Source: Truepera sp.
GTDB taxonomy: Bacteria; Deinococcota; Deinococci; Deinococcales; Trueperaceae
Assembly (NCBI GenBank): GCA_032027045.1
Contig: JAVSMU010000001.1
Location: 746,599 to 810,598 of the forward strand
Length of the DNA: 64,000 nucleotides
Direction of reading: 5' to 3'
The notes below the pieces were generated by a model. That model saw only the letters and a list, made by a program, of their open reading frames with translations. It searched no databases and was not told the DNA's origin. A program made the position numbers and the translations under genes. This document shows positions 53,348 to 62,965 of the stretch, piece after piece (position 1 is the stretch's first letter; each line of letters opens with the position of its first letter).

Positions 53348-54334
53348 TCAGTGTACAGGCACGAGCCGCGGGGCGCGCATGACGTCGAGGATCCTGGTGG
53401 CGAGCTGGAGCGAGCGCATGTCGTCGGCGAGCGTGCCGATGGGATCGGCCTTGCTCTCGATGCGGGCCAGGAAGTGCTCGAGCTCCTTGCGCAGCGGGTT
53501 CTCGTCGTGGACCATGTGGCGGTCGAGCGTCACGTGGCCCGCGCTGCGGGCGGCACCGGGCGAGCGAAAGAACTGCACCTCGCTGTAAGGCTCCTTCGCG
53601 AAGTCGATGCGCACCATCTTGTCGCGCTCGATTATCAGCATGGTGCGCTCCGGGTCGGGCGAGACGCGGCTCGCCAACAGCCGGGCCACGCAGCCGTTCT
53701 CGAAGCGGATCTGGGTGGCGGCCAGGTCCTCGAGCGGAGAACCGTTGAGGGGCAGGCCGGACGCCGCCACGTCGACCACCGCGCTGTGCACCAGACCCAG
53801 CAGGATGTCGATGTCGTGGATCATCAGGTCGAGGACGACGCCGACGTCCTTCACCCGCTGCGAGGGCGAGAGGCGGCGCGCCTCGATGAGGTAGGGCTCC
53901 TTCACCTCACGGGCCAGGAGCTGCACGGCGCCGTAGAAGCGTGTGATGTGACCAACCTGGAGCACCAGGCCGCGCTCGCTGGAGAGGTTCGCGAGAGCGG
54001 TCGCCTGAGCCACCTCGGTGGCCACCGGCTTCTCCACGAGAACGTGGACGCCCGCGTCCAGCAGCATACGCGTGACGGCGAAGTGCAGGCTGGTCGGGAC
54101 GGCCACGCTCGCCGCGTCGATCACCTCGCGGCCGAGCATCTCCTCGACGGTCGCGTAGGTAGCGCAGCCGTAGGCCCTGCGGGCCTCGGCGCGCTTCTCG
54201 GGGTCGACGTCGACCACGGCGACGAGCCTTACCTGCGGGAGGGTCATGTAGTTGGTGGCGTGGTGGCGCCCCATGACGCCGGCGCCGACCACGGCGACGC
54301 GCAGTGTTCGCGGCGACCCCCCCGAGGCGCTCAC
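53348..54334 (-). CDS. Gfo/Idh/MocA-family sugar-nucleotide oxidoreductase (GnnA-like by context)
   Basis: 328 residues. NAD-binding VAVVGAGVMGRHHATNY, the family EKP motif (HVLVEKPVATE) and the catalytic LDLMIHDIDILL. In Acidithiobacillus and Leptospira a related oxidoreductase (GnnA) encoded beside lpx genes oxidises UDP-GlcNAc at C3 so that a partner aminotransferase can make UDP-GlcNAc3N. Its position between lpxC and fabZ suggests such a role; no aminotransferase partner (GnnB) is in the window. The GTG overlaps the lpxC stop (GTGA). Confidence 0.85.
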   Translation of the reverse strand: MSASGGSPRTLRVAVVGAGVMGRHHATNYMTLPQVRLVAVVDVDPEKRAEARRAYGCATYATVEEMLGREVIDAASVAVPTSLHFAVTRMLLDAGVHVLVEKPVATEVAQATALANLSSERGLVLQVGHITRFYGAVQLLAREVKEPYLIEARRLSPSQRVKDVGVVLDLMIHDIDILLGLVHSAVVDVAASGLPLNGSPLEDLAATQIRFENGCVARLLASRVSPDPERTMLIIERDKMVRIDFAKEPYSEVQFFRSPGAARSAGHVTLDRHMVHDENPLRKELEHFLARIESKADPIGTLADDMRSLQLATRILDVMRAPRLVPVH

Positions 54335-55104
54335 ACGGTTTCCGAAGTGCGCCGGATCGCCCGCGCCAGCTCGTGGTGGAGGGCGTGTGACCCCCGGTGG
54401 ATGCTCAGGTGGCCCGCGACCGGCCTGCCGAGCAGCACCAGGTCGCCCAGGGCGTCTAACGCTTTGTGGCGTACGGGTTCCTGTGGGTGGCGAAGGGGAC
54501 GTGTGGGCCCGTCCATTGCGAAGACGATAACATGCTCCTCGCGCGCTCCCAGGGCGAGACCGCGTGCCTTCAGGGCCTCCCAGTCGGCCTCGAAGCCGAA
54601 GGTCCGGGCGGGCAGCAGGTCGCCGTAGGCGTCCGGTCCGCCTTCCCAGGCTTGAATGCCGATGGCCGGGTGTACGAAGTCGATGGAGTAGCTGAGACGT
54701 TCTAGCCCGGGCGCGGCGCGCGCCACGCCGCCGCGCAGCGCGACCTCGAGCGGGGTCCGGACGACGATGGGCGGCGGGGGAGGGGGCGGCTCGCCCAACT
54801 CCGCGATGGCGGCTGCCCAGGGCGCCGCGGAGCCGTCGAGTATGGGCAGCTCGTCCGCGCTGGTCTCGATAAGCACCCCGGAGTAGAACCCTGCCACTCG
54901 CAGGGCGGCGAGCAGGTGCTCGACGAGGTGAACCCGTGCGTTGCCGGCCCCGAGGCTGGTGGCCCGCTCGGCGCCGATCACGTGGTCCAGGTCCGCGGGC
55001 ACCTGCGTGCCGGCCCGCAAGAAGCGGGTGGCGCCGGCGGCGCGGTGGAGCGTCACCCGCGTGATCGCGCCGCTATGAACCGCGCGGCCCGTCACGAGCG
55101 TCAC
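54331..55104 (-). CDS. lpxC: UDP-3-O-acyl-N-acetylglucosamine deacetylase
   Basis: 257 residues, GTG start overlapping the lpxD stop. Zinc ligands and catalytic residues are all present: E62 and H63 in [10 protein letters not shown]213 and D217 in [11 protein letters not shown], and H240 in [20 protein letters not shown] and [11 protein letters not shown] complete the family set. It performs the first committed step of lipid A synthesis. It is shorter than E. coli LpxC (about 300) mainly in loop regions. Confidence 0.95.
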   Translation of the reverse strand: MTLVTGRAVHSGAITRVTLHRAAGATRFLRAGTQVPADLDHVIGAERATSLGAGNARVHLVEHLLAALRVAGFYSGVLIETSADELPILDGSAAPWAAAIAELGEPPPPPPPIVVRTPLEVALRGGVARAAPGLERLSYSIDFVHPAIGIQAWEGGPDAYGDLLPARTFGFEADWEALKARGLALGAREEHVIVFAMDGPTRPLRHPQEPVRHKALDALGDLVLLGRPVAGHLSIHRGSHALHHELARAIRRTSETV

Positions 55105-56159
55105 TCCGACCCTTCTCCCGCCTTGGCTCGGCGCCACAGCTCCTCGAGCTTGCCCAGGAGGTAAAGCTCGCGGACGAACTGCCGGTGGGGCCGCGCCGGG
55201 AACCCGGCCCAGGTGGCGCCCGCGGGCACGTCCTTCGTGACCCCGCTGCGGCCCGCGACGCGCGCGCCATCGCCGATGGTCACGTGGTCGGTAACGGCCA
55301 CGTAACCGCCGAGGATGACCCCGGACCCTATCGTGGTGCTGCCACCGATGCCCGCCATGGCAGCGATGAGCGTGTCGGAGCCGATGATCACGTTGTGCCC
55401 CACCTGGCAGTGGTTGTCGATCTTGGTGCGCCGACCCACCACCGTGTCTTGGATGGTGCCGCGGTCGATGCAACTGTTCGCACCGACCTCGACGTCGTCT
55501 TCCAGGACTACGCCGCCGAGGTGATGCACCTTCACGGCGCCGCCCGGCGAGGCGGCGTAACCGAACCCGTCGGCGCCGATCACGGCACCTGCATGTACGA
55601 TCACGCGGCGGCCGAGCTTGACGCCCGGGTAGAGCACGGCGTTGGGGTGAACGGTGCAGCCGGCACCGAGCCTGGCGCCGGCCCCCACCACGGCGCCCTC
55701 CCCGACGCTGCAGTCGTCGTCCAGGACGGCGAGGTCTCCGATGACGGCACCGGCCGCCACGCGCACGCCCGCGCCCAGGCGCGCAGAGGGGTGAACGGTG
55801 GCGTCGGGGTGGACCCCCCTTGGCGGCAGGTGGGGGCGCGCGAACCTGCGGCTGGCGATCGCCAGCGCCAGGCGGGCGTCGGGCACCTCGGCCGCCGCGC
55901 CCGGGTAGTCGGCCAGCCAGCTGGTCGCTGGCGGCACCAGCAGTAGCCCGGGTGGGCTGGCGGGCGGGCCCATGGACGCCTCGCGCGGGCTCATAACGCA
56001 CAGGCAGTCGTCTGCGGCCACTCCTTCACTGGCGAGCATGCCGGCGTCGATCAGCCGCGTCAGGCGCCGCGCCCCCACCTGCTCCCCGCCGCCCGAACCG
56101 AGCTCTGCGCCGATCTCGGTAAGTAGTTCGGCTACGGTGCAACCGACCTGGTCAGTCAC
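55101..56159 (-). CDS. lpxD: UDP-3-O-acylglucosamine N-acyltransferase
   Basis: 352 residues. N-terminal uridine-binding domain (about 1-105), then hexapeptide repeats. [24 protein letters not shown] and [15 protein letters not shown] are LpxD signatures; likely catalytic His are H255 and H292. It adds the second acyl chain to the free amine made by LpxC. Its GTG overlaps the S55 protease stop by 8 bp. Confidence 0.94.
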   Translation of the reverse strand: MTDQVGCTVAELLTEIGAELGSGGGEQVGARRLTRLIDAGMLASEGVAADDCLCVMSPREASMGPPASPPGLLLVPPATSWLADYPGAAAEVPDARLALAIASRRFARPHLPPRGVHPDATVHPSARLGAGVRVAAGAVIGDLAVLDDDCSVGEGAVVGAGARLGAGCTVHPNAVLYPGVKLGRRVIVHAGAVIGADGFGYAASPGGAVKVHHLGGVVLEDDVEVGANSCIDRGTIQDTVVGRRTKIDNHCQVGHNVIIGSDTLIAAMAGIGGSTTIGSGVILGGYVAVTDHVTIGDGARVAGRSGVTKDVPAGATWAGFPARPHRQFVRELYLLGKLEELWRRAKAGEGSE

Positions 56160-57915
56160 CGGCGTCCTCCTGCTCGGCCGGCGCCGCCGGGTCGGCCTGC
56201 GGCGCCTCGCCGTTCGCCGCCTCTACCTTCAGCGTCACGCGCTCGTTGCCGGCGACCACGAACGCGAAGGGCGTGCGCATGAGCCTGAGGACGTCGCCGT
56301 CCTTGGTGACCACCTCCACCACGAGCTCGTTGGCCTGCACCTGCTGCCTGAGCGCGTCCAGGAGCTCGGCGAAGGAGCGGGGCCGGTCGACCTCCTTGTC
56401 ATCGACGTGGGCGTCCCCGGTGTCGCGCGCAACGTCGCCGCCGCGGAGGTACAGCGTCAGCTCGCCATCCATGTCGGCGGGGATGGGCACGCTCACGGTG
56501 CGGACTATGGCGTTCTGGCGGTAAGGCTGCAATCGTAGGTGAACCAGGGCGTTCTCGCCCGCCTTCACGACGTCCTCCTCGGCCACGGCCTCCTCGAGCG
56601 TGGCCACGCGCTGCCGGCCGTCGAGACGGATGGCCAGCGAGACCTGCGTCACGCCGCTCTCCTGGAACTCGTTCGAGGCCAGGATCGCCAGTGGCGTGAG
56701 CGCCAGGACCGCCGCCTCGTAGGCTATGTCGGCGACGTCGTTCGCCTCCTCCAGGACGTTCACGCGCTCGCCGCTGGCGAGCAGTATCTCCCAGGCCACC
56801 TCGGCGTAGCCGCCACTGGTGGCGCCCAGATAGCGGTCGAGCAGGGATAGGACACCGGTGCCGACGATGCTCGGGTACAGCCGGTCGTCGGCGGCTGTCT
56901 CGAAGGTGTAGGAGGCCGAGGGCCCCATGCCCAGGAGGCTGAGCTCGACGCGCACGCTTCGCGGCTCGACGCCGAGGCGGCCCGCCACGGCGCCGGGGCG
57001 GTCCTGTTCGATGGTGCCCAAGATCGCCGAGCCCACGTTGGCAAGCTTGAAGGGCACTTCCGAACTGGGCACCACGGCCGCGATGCGCGCCGGGGAGATG
57101 GGGAAGTCGACGTCGCCGAGGCCCAGGAAGGGGTGACCGAAGGCGAGCAGCGCTCCGTCATCGACCGTCGTGACGGTCCCCACCGCCTGCAGGCTCACGT
57201 CGCCCCAGGCGAGGGCCACGGCGAGGGGCGAGCCGGGAACCAACGGTTCGTTCGGGGCAGCGGGCGCCGGGCCCGTGCCGCCGCCCTGCACCGGGAACGG
57301 TCTCACGCTCGCGTCCTTGAAGAGGGGTTCCAGGAACTCCAGGGCGCGCGCCGAGACTCCGGTCATCAGCACGGGAGTGGCCACTGGCTCGGCCGGGCCG
57401 AGCCCCGGAAAGAAGGCGGTCGCGGGGACGCGGCCGGCCCGGGCGTTCTCGGGCAGCGCTTGGCGCATCACCGCGATGGGCGTGACGAGGGCGAGGTCGT
57501 GATCGGCCCGCGGGAACACGTAACCGATGGCGCCGAGGAGGGCGTCGCCGGCCTCGGTGGCGATGTAGACGGGACTGCCGCTCATGCCCGCCGCAACGCC
57601 CCCGGTGGCTTCGATGAAAGGGCCGCCGGCCCGGACGATCACGAGTGGGAAGCCGTTGCCGCCTTCCCACAAGACGCCCACCACCTCCACCGGAAAGCGC
57701 TCCAGTCGGTTGTCGGCGCCGGCGGTGACCGCATGGCCCTTGTCGCCGACGACCACGTCCTCGACGGCCATGTCCTGTATCGGGCCCTGGGGCCGCTGCG
57801 CCAGGGCCACGCCCAGGGCAGCCGCGAGGCACACCGCCAGCAGGAGGCGTCGGCCCCGGGCACGCACGACCGTGGCGCTGCGTGGGAGGCGCGCGGCGCG
57901 CGTGTGCGCCGCCAC
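56152..57915 (-). CDS. Exported S55 (SpoIVB-like) serine-peptidase-domain protein
   Basis: 587 residues. Signal peptide (about 20-40, [16 protein letters not shown]), then the S55 features: [10 protein letters not shown] (near 58-66), [13 protein letters not shown] (near 106-117) with the SGS serines, and [14 protein letters not shown]. The rest (about 320-560) is beta-rich with no recognised domain. SpoIVB cleaves SpoIVFA in the forespore; here the protein is probably periplasmic and linked to the envelope operon, since it lies 2 bp after mreB and overlaps lpxD. Confidence 0.8.
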   Translation of the reverse strand: MAAHTRAARLPRSATVVRARGRRLLLAVCLAAALGVALAQRPQGPIQDMAVEDVVVGDKGHAVTAGADNRLERFPVEVVGVLWEGGNGFPLVIVRAGGPFIEATGGVAAGMSGSPVYIATEAGDALLGAIGYVFPRADHDLALVTPIAVMRQALPENARAGRVPATAFFPGLGPAEPVATPVLMTGVSARALEFLEPLFKDASVRPFPVQGGGTGPAPAAPNEPLVPGSPLAVALAWGDVSLQAVGTVTTVDDGALLAFGHPFLGLGDVDFPISPARIAAVVPSSEVPFKLANVGSAILGTIEQDRPGAVAGRLGVEPRSVRVELSLLGMGPSASYTFETAADDRLYPSIVGTGVLSLLDRYLGATSGGYAEVAWEILLASGERVNVLEEANDVADIAYEAAVLALTPLAILASNEFQESGVTQVSLAIRLDGRQRVATLEEAVAEEDVVKAGENALVHLRLQPYRQNAIVRTVSVPIPADMDGELTLYLRGGDVARDTGDAHVDDKEVDRPRSFAELLDALRQQVQANELVVEVVTKDGDVLRLMRTPFAFVVAGNERVTLKVEAANGEAPQADPAAPAEQEDAGD

Positions 57916-57917
57916 GG

Positions 57918-58955
57918 TCAGCGCCTCAGGAAATGATCTGAGATCAGCGCGTCTTGCAAGACGTGGAGCATGTCGAGGGCCATCCCGGTGCCCAGCGCCA
58001 CGGAGTCGGTGGCGTTCTCCGCCACCATGACGGGGATGCCCGTGGTCTCGCGCAGCAGTTCGTCGAAGTTACGCAGCAGCGACCCGCCGCCCGTCATGAT
58101 GATGCCCCGGTCGATCACGTCGCTCACCAGTTCCGGCGGGGCCTGCTCCAGCACCCTGCGGACGCCGTCGGCGATCTTCGCGATCGGCTCCTTGAGGGCC
58201 TCCACTATCTCCTTGGACGTCACGGTGATGCTCTTCGGCAGGCCGTTGATGAGGTCGCGGCCGCGGACCTCCATGTCGAGGTCGTCCGCCGGCCCGCGCA
58301 GCATGGCGGCGCCCACGCGCGTCTTCACGGACTCGGCCGTGCGGTCGCCTATCAGGAGGTTCTCCTTGTGGCGGATGTAGCGGATTATCGACTCGTCGAA
58401 CTCGTTGCCCGCTATGCGGAGGCTTTCGGATACGACGATGCCGCCCAGCGAGATGATGGCTATGTCGGTCGTGCCGCCGCCCACGTCGACGATCATCGAG
58501 CCGGTGGGCTCGGCGATCTTGACCCCGGCGCCGATGGCCGCCGCCAGCGGCTCCTCGATCAGGTAGGCCTTGCGGGCACCGACCTCGCGCGTCGCTTGCA
58601 GCACGGCGCGGCGCTCGACCTCCGTCACGCCCGACGGCACGCAGACCATGATCTGCGGCTTGAAGAGCCGGCTGGGGCCGGTGAGCACCTTGCGCACGAA
58701 CGCCTGCAGCATCTTCTCCGTGAGGTCGTAGTCGGCGATGACCCCGTCGCGCATGGGGCGCACCGCGACGATGTTGCCGGGGGTGCGGCCAAGCATGAGG
58801 TAGGCCTCCTCGCCCACGGCCTTGACCTCGCCGGTGTCGCGCACCATCGCGATCACCGACGGTTCGCGTAACATGATGCCCTTGCCTTTCACGTAGATGA
58901 GGACGGTCGCCGTGCCCAGGTCGACCCCCATCTCTTGGCCAAGTCTGAAGAACAT
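57918..58955 (-). CDS. mreB: MreB-like actin, copy 2 (with membrane-binding N-terminus)
   Basis: 345 residues from the ATG at 58955 (GGGAG upstream). It begins MFFRLGQEMGVDLGTAT, where the hydrophobic FF leader is the type that docks MreB to the inner membrane; copy 1 lacks it. ATPase loops DVGGGTTD and GGGSLLRN are intact. First gene of the mreB-S55-lpx operon, which ties cell-shape control to outer-membrane lipid synthesis. No mreC or mreD follows. The interval 58956-59099 has no clear gene. Confidence 0.95.
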   Translation of the reverse strand: MFFRLGQEMGVDLGTATVLIYVKGKGIMLREPSVIAMVRDTGEVKAVGEEAYLMLGRTPGNIVAVRPMRDGVIADYDLTEKMLQAFVRKVLTGPSRLFKPQIMVCVPSGVTEVERRAVLQATREVGARKAYLIEEPLAAAIGAGVKIAEPTGSMIVDVGGGTTDIAIISLGGIVVSESLRIAGNEFDESIIRYIRHKENLLIGDRTAESVKTRVGAAMLRGPADDLDMEVRGRDLINGLPKSITVTSKEIVEALKEPIAKIADGVRRVLEQAPPELVSDVIDRGIIMTGGGSLLRNFDELLRETTGIPVMVAENATDSVALGTGMALDMLHVLQDALISDHFLRR

Positions 58956-59099
58956 ACTCACTCCCGCCCGAAGGGGCTCGCGACCCAACGGCGGCTCACG
59001 GGCCGACCCCCGAGCGGCCGGCGCGGTGCGCGCGGGCCGAGCGAGCGGGTGCGGTCCACGAGGACGCCGTGGTCTCGCGGTGAGGCAGTATAACGCCAG

Positions 59100-59678
59100 T
59101 CACAGGTAGTAGGGCTCGGCGGCCTGGTCGACGCGCGCGGCCCAGGCGAGCGCCGCCGCGTCCGGTTGGGCGCCCTCCACGAGGCGCAACCCTGGGAACT
59201 CCGTGGCGAGGGAGTCCCGGCGCAGCTTCCTGGGCCCCTCCACCTCCTCGTAGCGGAGCACGTCTGGTTCCGAGGCGAGACGCCTCACGTGCTGTGCGTA
59301 GACGTTGCCGCGACGAGCGTCCGCCACGGCCAGGGCGTCCTCGCCCGGCGCCACCTGCGACCCGGCCAGCGCCAGCAGCGAGGACGCGCCGTGAAGCGGC
59401 ACGCCCCAGGCGCGGGCCAGGCCCTTGGCGGTAGCCACGGCCACTCGGACGCCCGTGTACGAACCCGGTCCGATGCCCACCACGAGCCGGGCCACGTCGC
59501 TGGCTTCTATCCCGGCCCGCTCGAGCAGGGCGCCCAGCGAGGCGATCATGACGGCCGAGTGGGCGCGGCCGACGTCCTCGGACGTGCTCCCCAAGGCTTC
59601 CGCGCGCCGGACCAGCGCCAGCGCCAGGTAGCTGGTGGCACCGTCGATGCAGAGGGTGAGGCCGTCGCTTGGGTTCAT
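59100..59678 (-). CDS. tsaB: tRNA threonylcarbamoyladenosine synthesis protein TsaB
   Basis: 192 residues from the ATG at 59678, which overlaps the tsaE stop (ATGA). ASKHA-like fold with LCIDGATSYLALALV and VVGIGPGSYTGVRVAVATAKGLA (TsaB signature). It works with TsaD and TsaE to make t6A37 in tRNAs that read ANN codons; tsaD is not in the window. A longer frame to 59771 runs into tsaE and is not used. Confidence 0.92.
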   Translation of the reverse strand: MNPSDGLTLCIDGATSYLALALVRRAEALGSTSEDVGRAHSAVMIASLGALLERAGIEASDVARLVVGIGPGSYTGVRVAVATAKGLARAWGVPLHGASSLLALAGSQVAPGEDALAVADARRGNVYAQHVRRLASEPDVLRYEEVEGPRKLRRDSLATEFPGLRLVEGAQPDAAALAWAARVDQAAEPYYL

Positions 59679-60154
59679 GTGGGATGGGTGACTCGCCAGC
59701 GCGCGTATCGCAGCCGGTTCCCCTCGTCGCCGGCCCCGTCGGGCTGGTCCAAGAAGCCGAACTCCAGCCACCAGGCTTCGGGGTATGCGGCGAGCAGTTG
59801 CTCACCCCACTCGACGACCACGAGCCGGGCCCGCTCGAGGTAATCGTCGAGCATGCTGCCGGCCAACGGCTCCGCGCTGCCCAGGCGGTAGGCGTCGAGG
59901 TGCACGAGCGTGCCGCCTGGGGACGGGTACTCGTGCACGAGGGTGTAGGTGGGACTGGTGACGGGCGCTACGACCCGCAACACCTTGCCCAACGCCTGCG
60001 TGAAGGTGGTCTTGCCGGCCCCCAGCGGTCCGGAGAGGAGCAGAAGGGCCCCCGCGGGCAGCGCCTGCAGCGCAGTGCGCGCCAGGTCGAGGGTGTCGTC
60101 GAGGGTCCTTAACGGCAGCGCGTTCGCGGGGAACGCGGCGCCTGCGGTGGTCAC
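59675..60154 (-). CDS. tsaE: tRNA threonylcarbamoyladenosine synthesis ATPase TsaE
   Basis: 159 residues. P-loop LSGPLGAGKTTFTQ, SPTYTLVHEY, LVHLDAYRLG and LVVVEWGE (Walker B-like). It is the ATPase of the t6A complex. Overlaps the coiled-coil gene upstream (GTGA) and tsaB downstream (ATGA), so all three are likely translated as a unit. Confidence 0.94.
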   Translation of the reverse strand: MTTAGAAFPANALPLRTLDDTLDLARTALQALPAGALLLLSGPLGAGKTTFTQALGKVLRVVAPVTSPTYTLVHEYPSPGGTLVHLDAYRLGSAEPLAGSMLDDYLERARLVVVEWGEQLLAAYPEAWWLEFGFLDQPDGAGDEGNRLRYARWRVTHPT

Positions 60155-62910
60155 GAAGATGGGGCTACCGAGCCGCGATTGGCCAGCTCACGGCGCAGCC
60201 GACTCGCCAACAGCCCGGCAAGGTCGGGGTCGGTCACGTGCAAGGTGAGCAGCTCGCCGTTCCCCGGCCAGGCGATCACGAGCGCCTCGTCGTTGGCCTG
60301 CAGGCACGTGGCGGTGGTGCCCGGCAAGGCGGCGTCCGCCGCCGCGGCGAGCGCTCCCGGGTCGGCGAGCGCCGCGCCTTCGTCACCTGCTAAGAGGGTG
60401 CCGTCGGCGCTCGTCCAGGCACCGGCTCGAACGTAATCCTCGCTGAGGTACGAGGCCAACATTGCGGCCCTGTCGGGACCGGCGCCCGTGGGTTCGTCTG
60501 CCGCCGCGCCCGGCGTCTTGAAGATCCCAAGCACGTCGTCCAGCAGGCCGCCGCTCACGACCTGGCCGGCCACGAGCCGCGTGGCCTCGTACTCGCTGCG
60601 CAACTCCACGAGCATGCGCTCGGCCTGGCTCAGCGCCGATTCGAGTTGCAACTGAAGGCCGCGGGAGAGGCGAGGGAGTACGTCTCGCTGCGAATCCAGG
60701 TGGTAGAGGATCCGCCGCACGGTGATCACGCCGTCACTGTTGAGCTTCGAGACGGGCTCGAGGGCCTCCAACGCCGCGCTCAACCGCGCGGGCAGGCTGG
60801 CCAGCTTCTCGTCGGCATCGAGCTCCAGGACGCCGATGAGTTCGGCCACCCGCCTCAGCGTGGTGGCGGGCTCACCGGCCTCGATCTTGGCGCGGGCGTC
60901 GGCGAGGAGCGCCTTCAGTTCCGCTCCGCTCTCGTAACCCTCGAAGGGCGAGGCGGCCTGCGACAGGCGTTTGAGCTCGTCGACCTGCTCCTGGCGGCGC
61001 GCCTCGCGCTCGTTGCGCAGCGCTGCCTGCAGTTGCGCGAGGTCGGGATAGCGGTCGAGTTCGAGGCCGAGGAGCGCCCGCTGGATGTGCTCGATCAGCG
61101 GGTGGTTGCCGAGCTCCGTGGCTTCTTCGGCCAAGCGCATCAGGCGGTTTCGCAGGCTGCTGGTCAGCTCCAGCTTCAGCGTCTCGATCTCGGTGCCGAG
61201 CGAGTCGAGCTCGGACTCGGGCAGCGCGGGCGGGCCGGCAGTGACGTCATCGAGGAGCAGAGCCGCCACCGCGGCGGCGTTCTCCTGCTCCTGGATCAGG
61301 CGCTGCACTTCGTTGTGCAGCGCGGCCGCGCGGTCCGTGAGGGTAGCGGTCACCGGGAGCCGCTCGAGTTTGGCTCGCAGCGCGGTCAGCTGCGCCAATC
61401 GCTTCTCCGAGGCCTCGGTGGCGCGGGCGGCCAGGCTGCGTGCCAGCGCCTCCTCGGCCTCACGCGCCGACGACACGAGCTCGTGGGCCACCGACATCTG
61501 CGACTGCGCGAGGCGCAGCTGGTCGAACTCGCTACGAAGCCGCTCGACCTCGTCGTGCAGACCGTCGTCGCCCTCGCGGCTGAGCAGGGTGGCTTCCAGG
61601 CGGGCGAGGAGTTCGGCCTGGGCCTGAAGCCCGGCGCGCTGTGCCTCGTCGTCGCGGTCCAACACCTCCGCTTGCTCCTTGGCCAGCTGATGCAGCCGCC
61701 TTACGTGCTCGACGTCGGTGAGGCTCGGGAGTGCGGAGGTCAGTATGCCGAGCGTCACCCTGAGGGCCTGCTCGAGCTCGGCCTTGTCGACGTCGGGGCG
61801 CAAGGCCTCGAGCGATGCGAGCACTTCCTCGAACTCGTCGCGCAGGTCGTCGCGCAAGGCTGCGCTGGTCGCTTCCAGGTCGCCTTGCATCGCGCTGAGG
61901 ACCGGAGCCACGGAGCGCTCGGCCTCGAGCTCCGAGCGGAGCTCGGACAAGTGGGCGGCTAGCTCGGGGAGGTACTCGAGGACGCTCCTGAACTCGGTCT
62001 CGAGGGCCCTCAGCTGGTGGAGCTCGGCGTCGATTTCGAGGCGGTGAACGCGGCCGCCCACCTCGTCCGGCGCGGCGGCTGAGGGCTCCGCGGCGGCTGA
62101 GAGCTCCGCCGCGGGCTCCGCGAGCTCTGGGGTCGGCTCGCCCGTTGCCACTGGCGCCTCCGCCGGGGCGGCCGGTTCCGGCTGCTCGAGGTCTCGTGCG
62201 GGCGCCACCGGCGTGGCGTCGTCACCACCCTCGAGCGCGCGGCGCAGTTCGTGGCCCAGTCGGTGCGCGCGCTCCTTCTCGGCCTGGGCCAACTGGCGCT
62301 GGGCCTGCGCTGCGAGGACCTGGTTCACGAGGGTCTCGAGCCGACGCACCCGCGTGCCGCCCAGAGAGCGCACCAGTTCGAGCGTGTCTTGCAGCTCGCC
62401 CGCGTCTCGTGCCTGCAGGACGAGCTGGTCCTCCAACTTCTGCTTGACGGTGGCCAACTGCGCCTCGGCCTCGGCCAGGAGTGCGGGTGCCTCGCGACCC
62501 GCGGCATGATCGTCGTGGACGAGCTGCACCTGCGCCCTGAGCTTCTGGACCTCGGGCCATTCGAAGTAGAGGTTGAACGGCTTGAGTTCCTGCTGCAAGG
62601 TGGCGAGGCGCTCCGCCTGCGCCTCTAGCCCGCCGGCGCCGGCGCCCGTGGGCTGGCCGCCTCCCGCCGCGGACCCCTCCAGCCGCGTGAGGATCCCGGC
62701 CACGGTCTCCTTGGCCTGCGTTACGGGCATCATCACTTGCAGCTGGCGATAGACCTGTGACTTCAGGACCTTCTCGAGGTCGCCGACGTCGGCGGCTTCG
62801 GGCGAGCGGCCAAGTTGCCGCAGGCCTTCCTTGAGCGCCCTGGAGACGATGCGCGGTGACAGCACCGCCTCCAGCTCGGTCACGGCCGTCTGGTAGACCG
62901 GGTTGGCCAC
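60151..62910 (-). CDS. Large coiled-coil protein with a roadblock-like C-terminal domain
   Basis: 919 residues from the GTG at 62910, chosen for GAGGTGA 5 nt upstream; a GTG at 62919 adds three residues. A short N-terminal helical domain (about 1-75), a Pro/Ala/Glu-rich linker (about 240-290) and long heptad-type helices (about 100-240 and 290-800, for example LRDDLRDEFEEVLASLEALR). The last 110 residues (GAWTSADGTLLAGDEG then LITLHV-type strands) look like a roadblock/LC7 module. No cysteine-rich or catalytic motif. Possible scaffold; unnamed. It is coupled to tsaE-tsaB. Confidence 0.7.
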   Translation of the reverse strand: MANPVYQTAVTELEAVLSPRIVSRALKEGLRQLGRSPEAADVGDLEKVLKSQVYRQLQVMMPVTQAKETVAGILTRLEGSAAGGGQPTGAGAGGLEAQAERLATLQQELKPFNLYFEWPEVQKLRAQVQLVHDDHAAGREAPALLAEAEAQLATVKQKLEDQLVLQARDAGELQDTLELVRSLGGTRVRRLETLVNQVLAAQAQRQLAQAEKERAHRLGHELRRALEGGDDATPVAPARDLEQPEPAAPAEAPVATGEPTPELAEPAAELSAAAEPSAAAPDEVGGRVHRLEIDAELHQLRALETEFRSVLEYLPELAAHLSELRSELEAERSVAPVLSAMQGDLEATSAALRDDLRDEFEEVLASLEALRPDVDKAELEQALRVTLGILTSALPSLTDVEHVRRLHQLAKEQAEVLDRDDEAQRAGLQAQAELLARLEATLLSREGDDGLHDEVERLRSEFDQLRLAQSQMSVAHELVSSAREAEEALARSLAARATEASEKRLAQLTALRAKLERLPVTATLTDRAAALHNEVQRLIQEQENAAAVAALLLDDVTAGPPALPESELDSLGTEIETLKLELTSSLRNRLMRLAEEATELGNHPLIEHIQRALLGLELDRYPDLAQLQAALRNEREARRQEQVDELKRLSQAASPFEGYESGAELKALLADARAKIEAGEPATTLRRVAELIGVLELDADEKLASLPARLSAALEALEPVSKLNSDGVITVRRILYHLDSQRDVLPRLSRGLQLQLESALSQAERMLVELRSEYEATRLVAGQVVSGGLLDDVLGIFKTPGAAADEPTGAGPDRAAMLASYLSEDYVRAGAWTSADGTLLAGDEGAALADPGALAAAADAALPGTTATCLQANDEALVIAWPGNGELLTLHVTDPDLAGLLASRLRRELANRGSVAPSS

Positions 62911-62965
62911 AACGCTCACCTCACGTCGTCCTGAGCGTCCAGGCTTCGGTCCGGCCCGTCATCGA

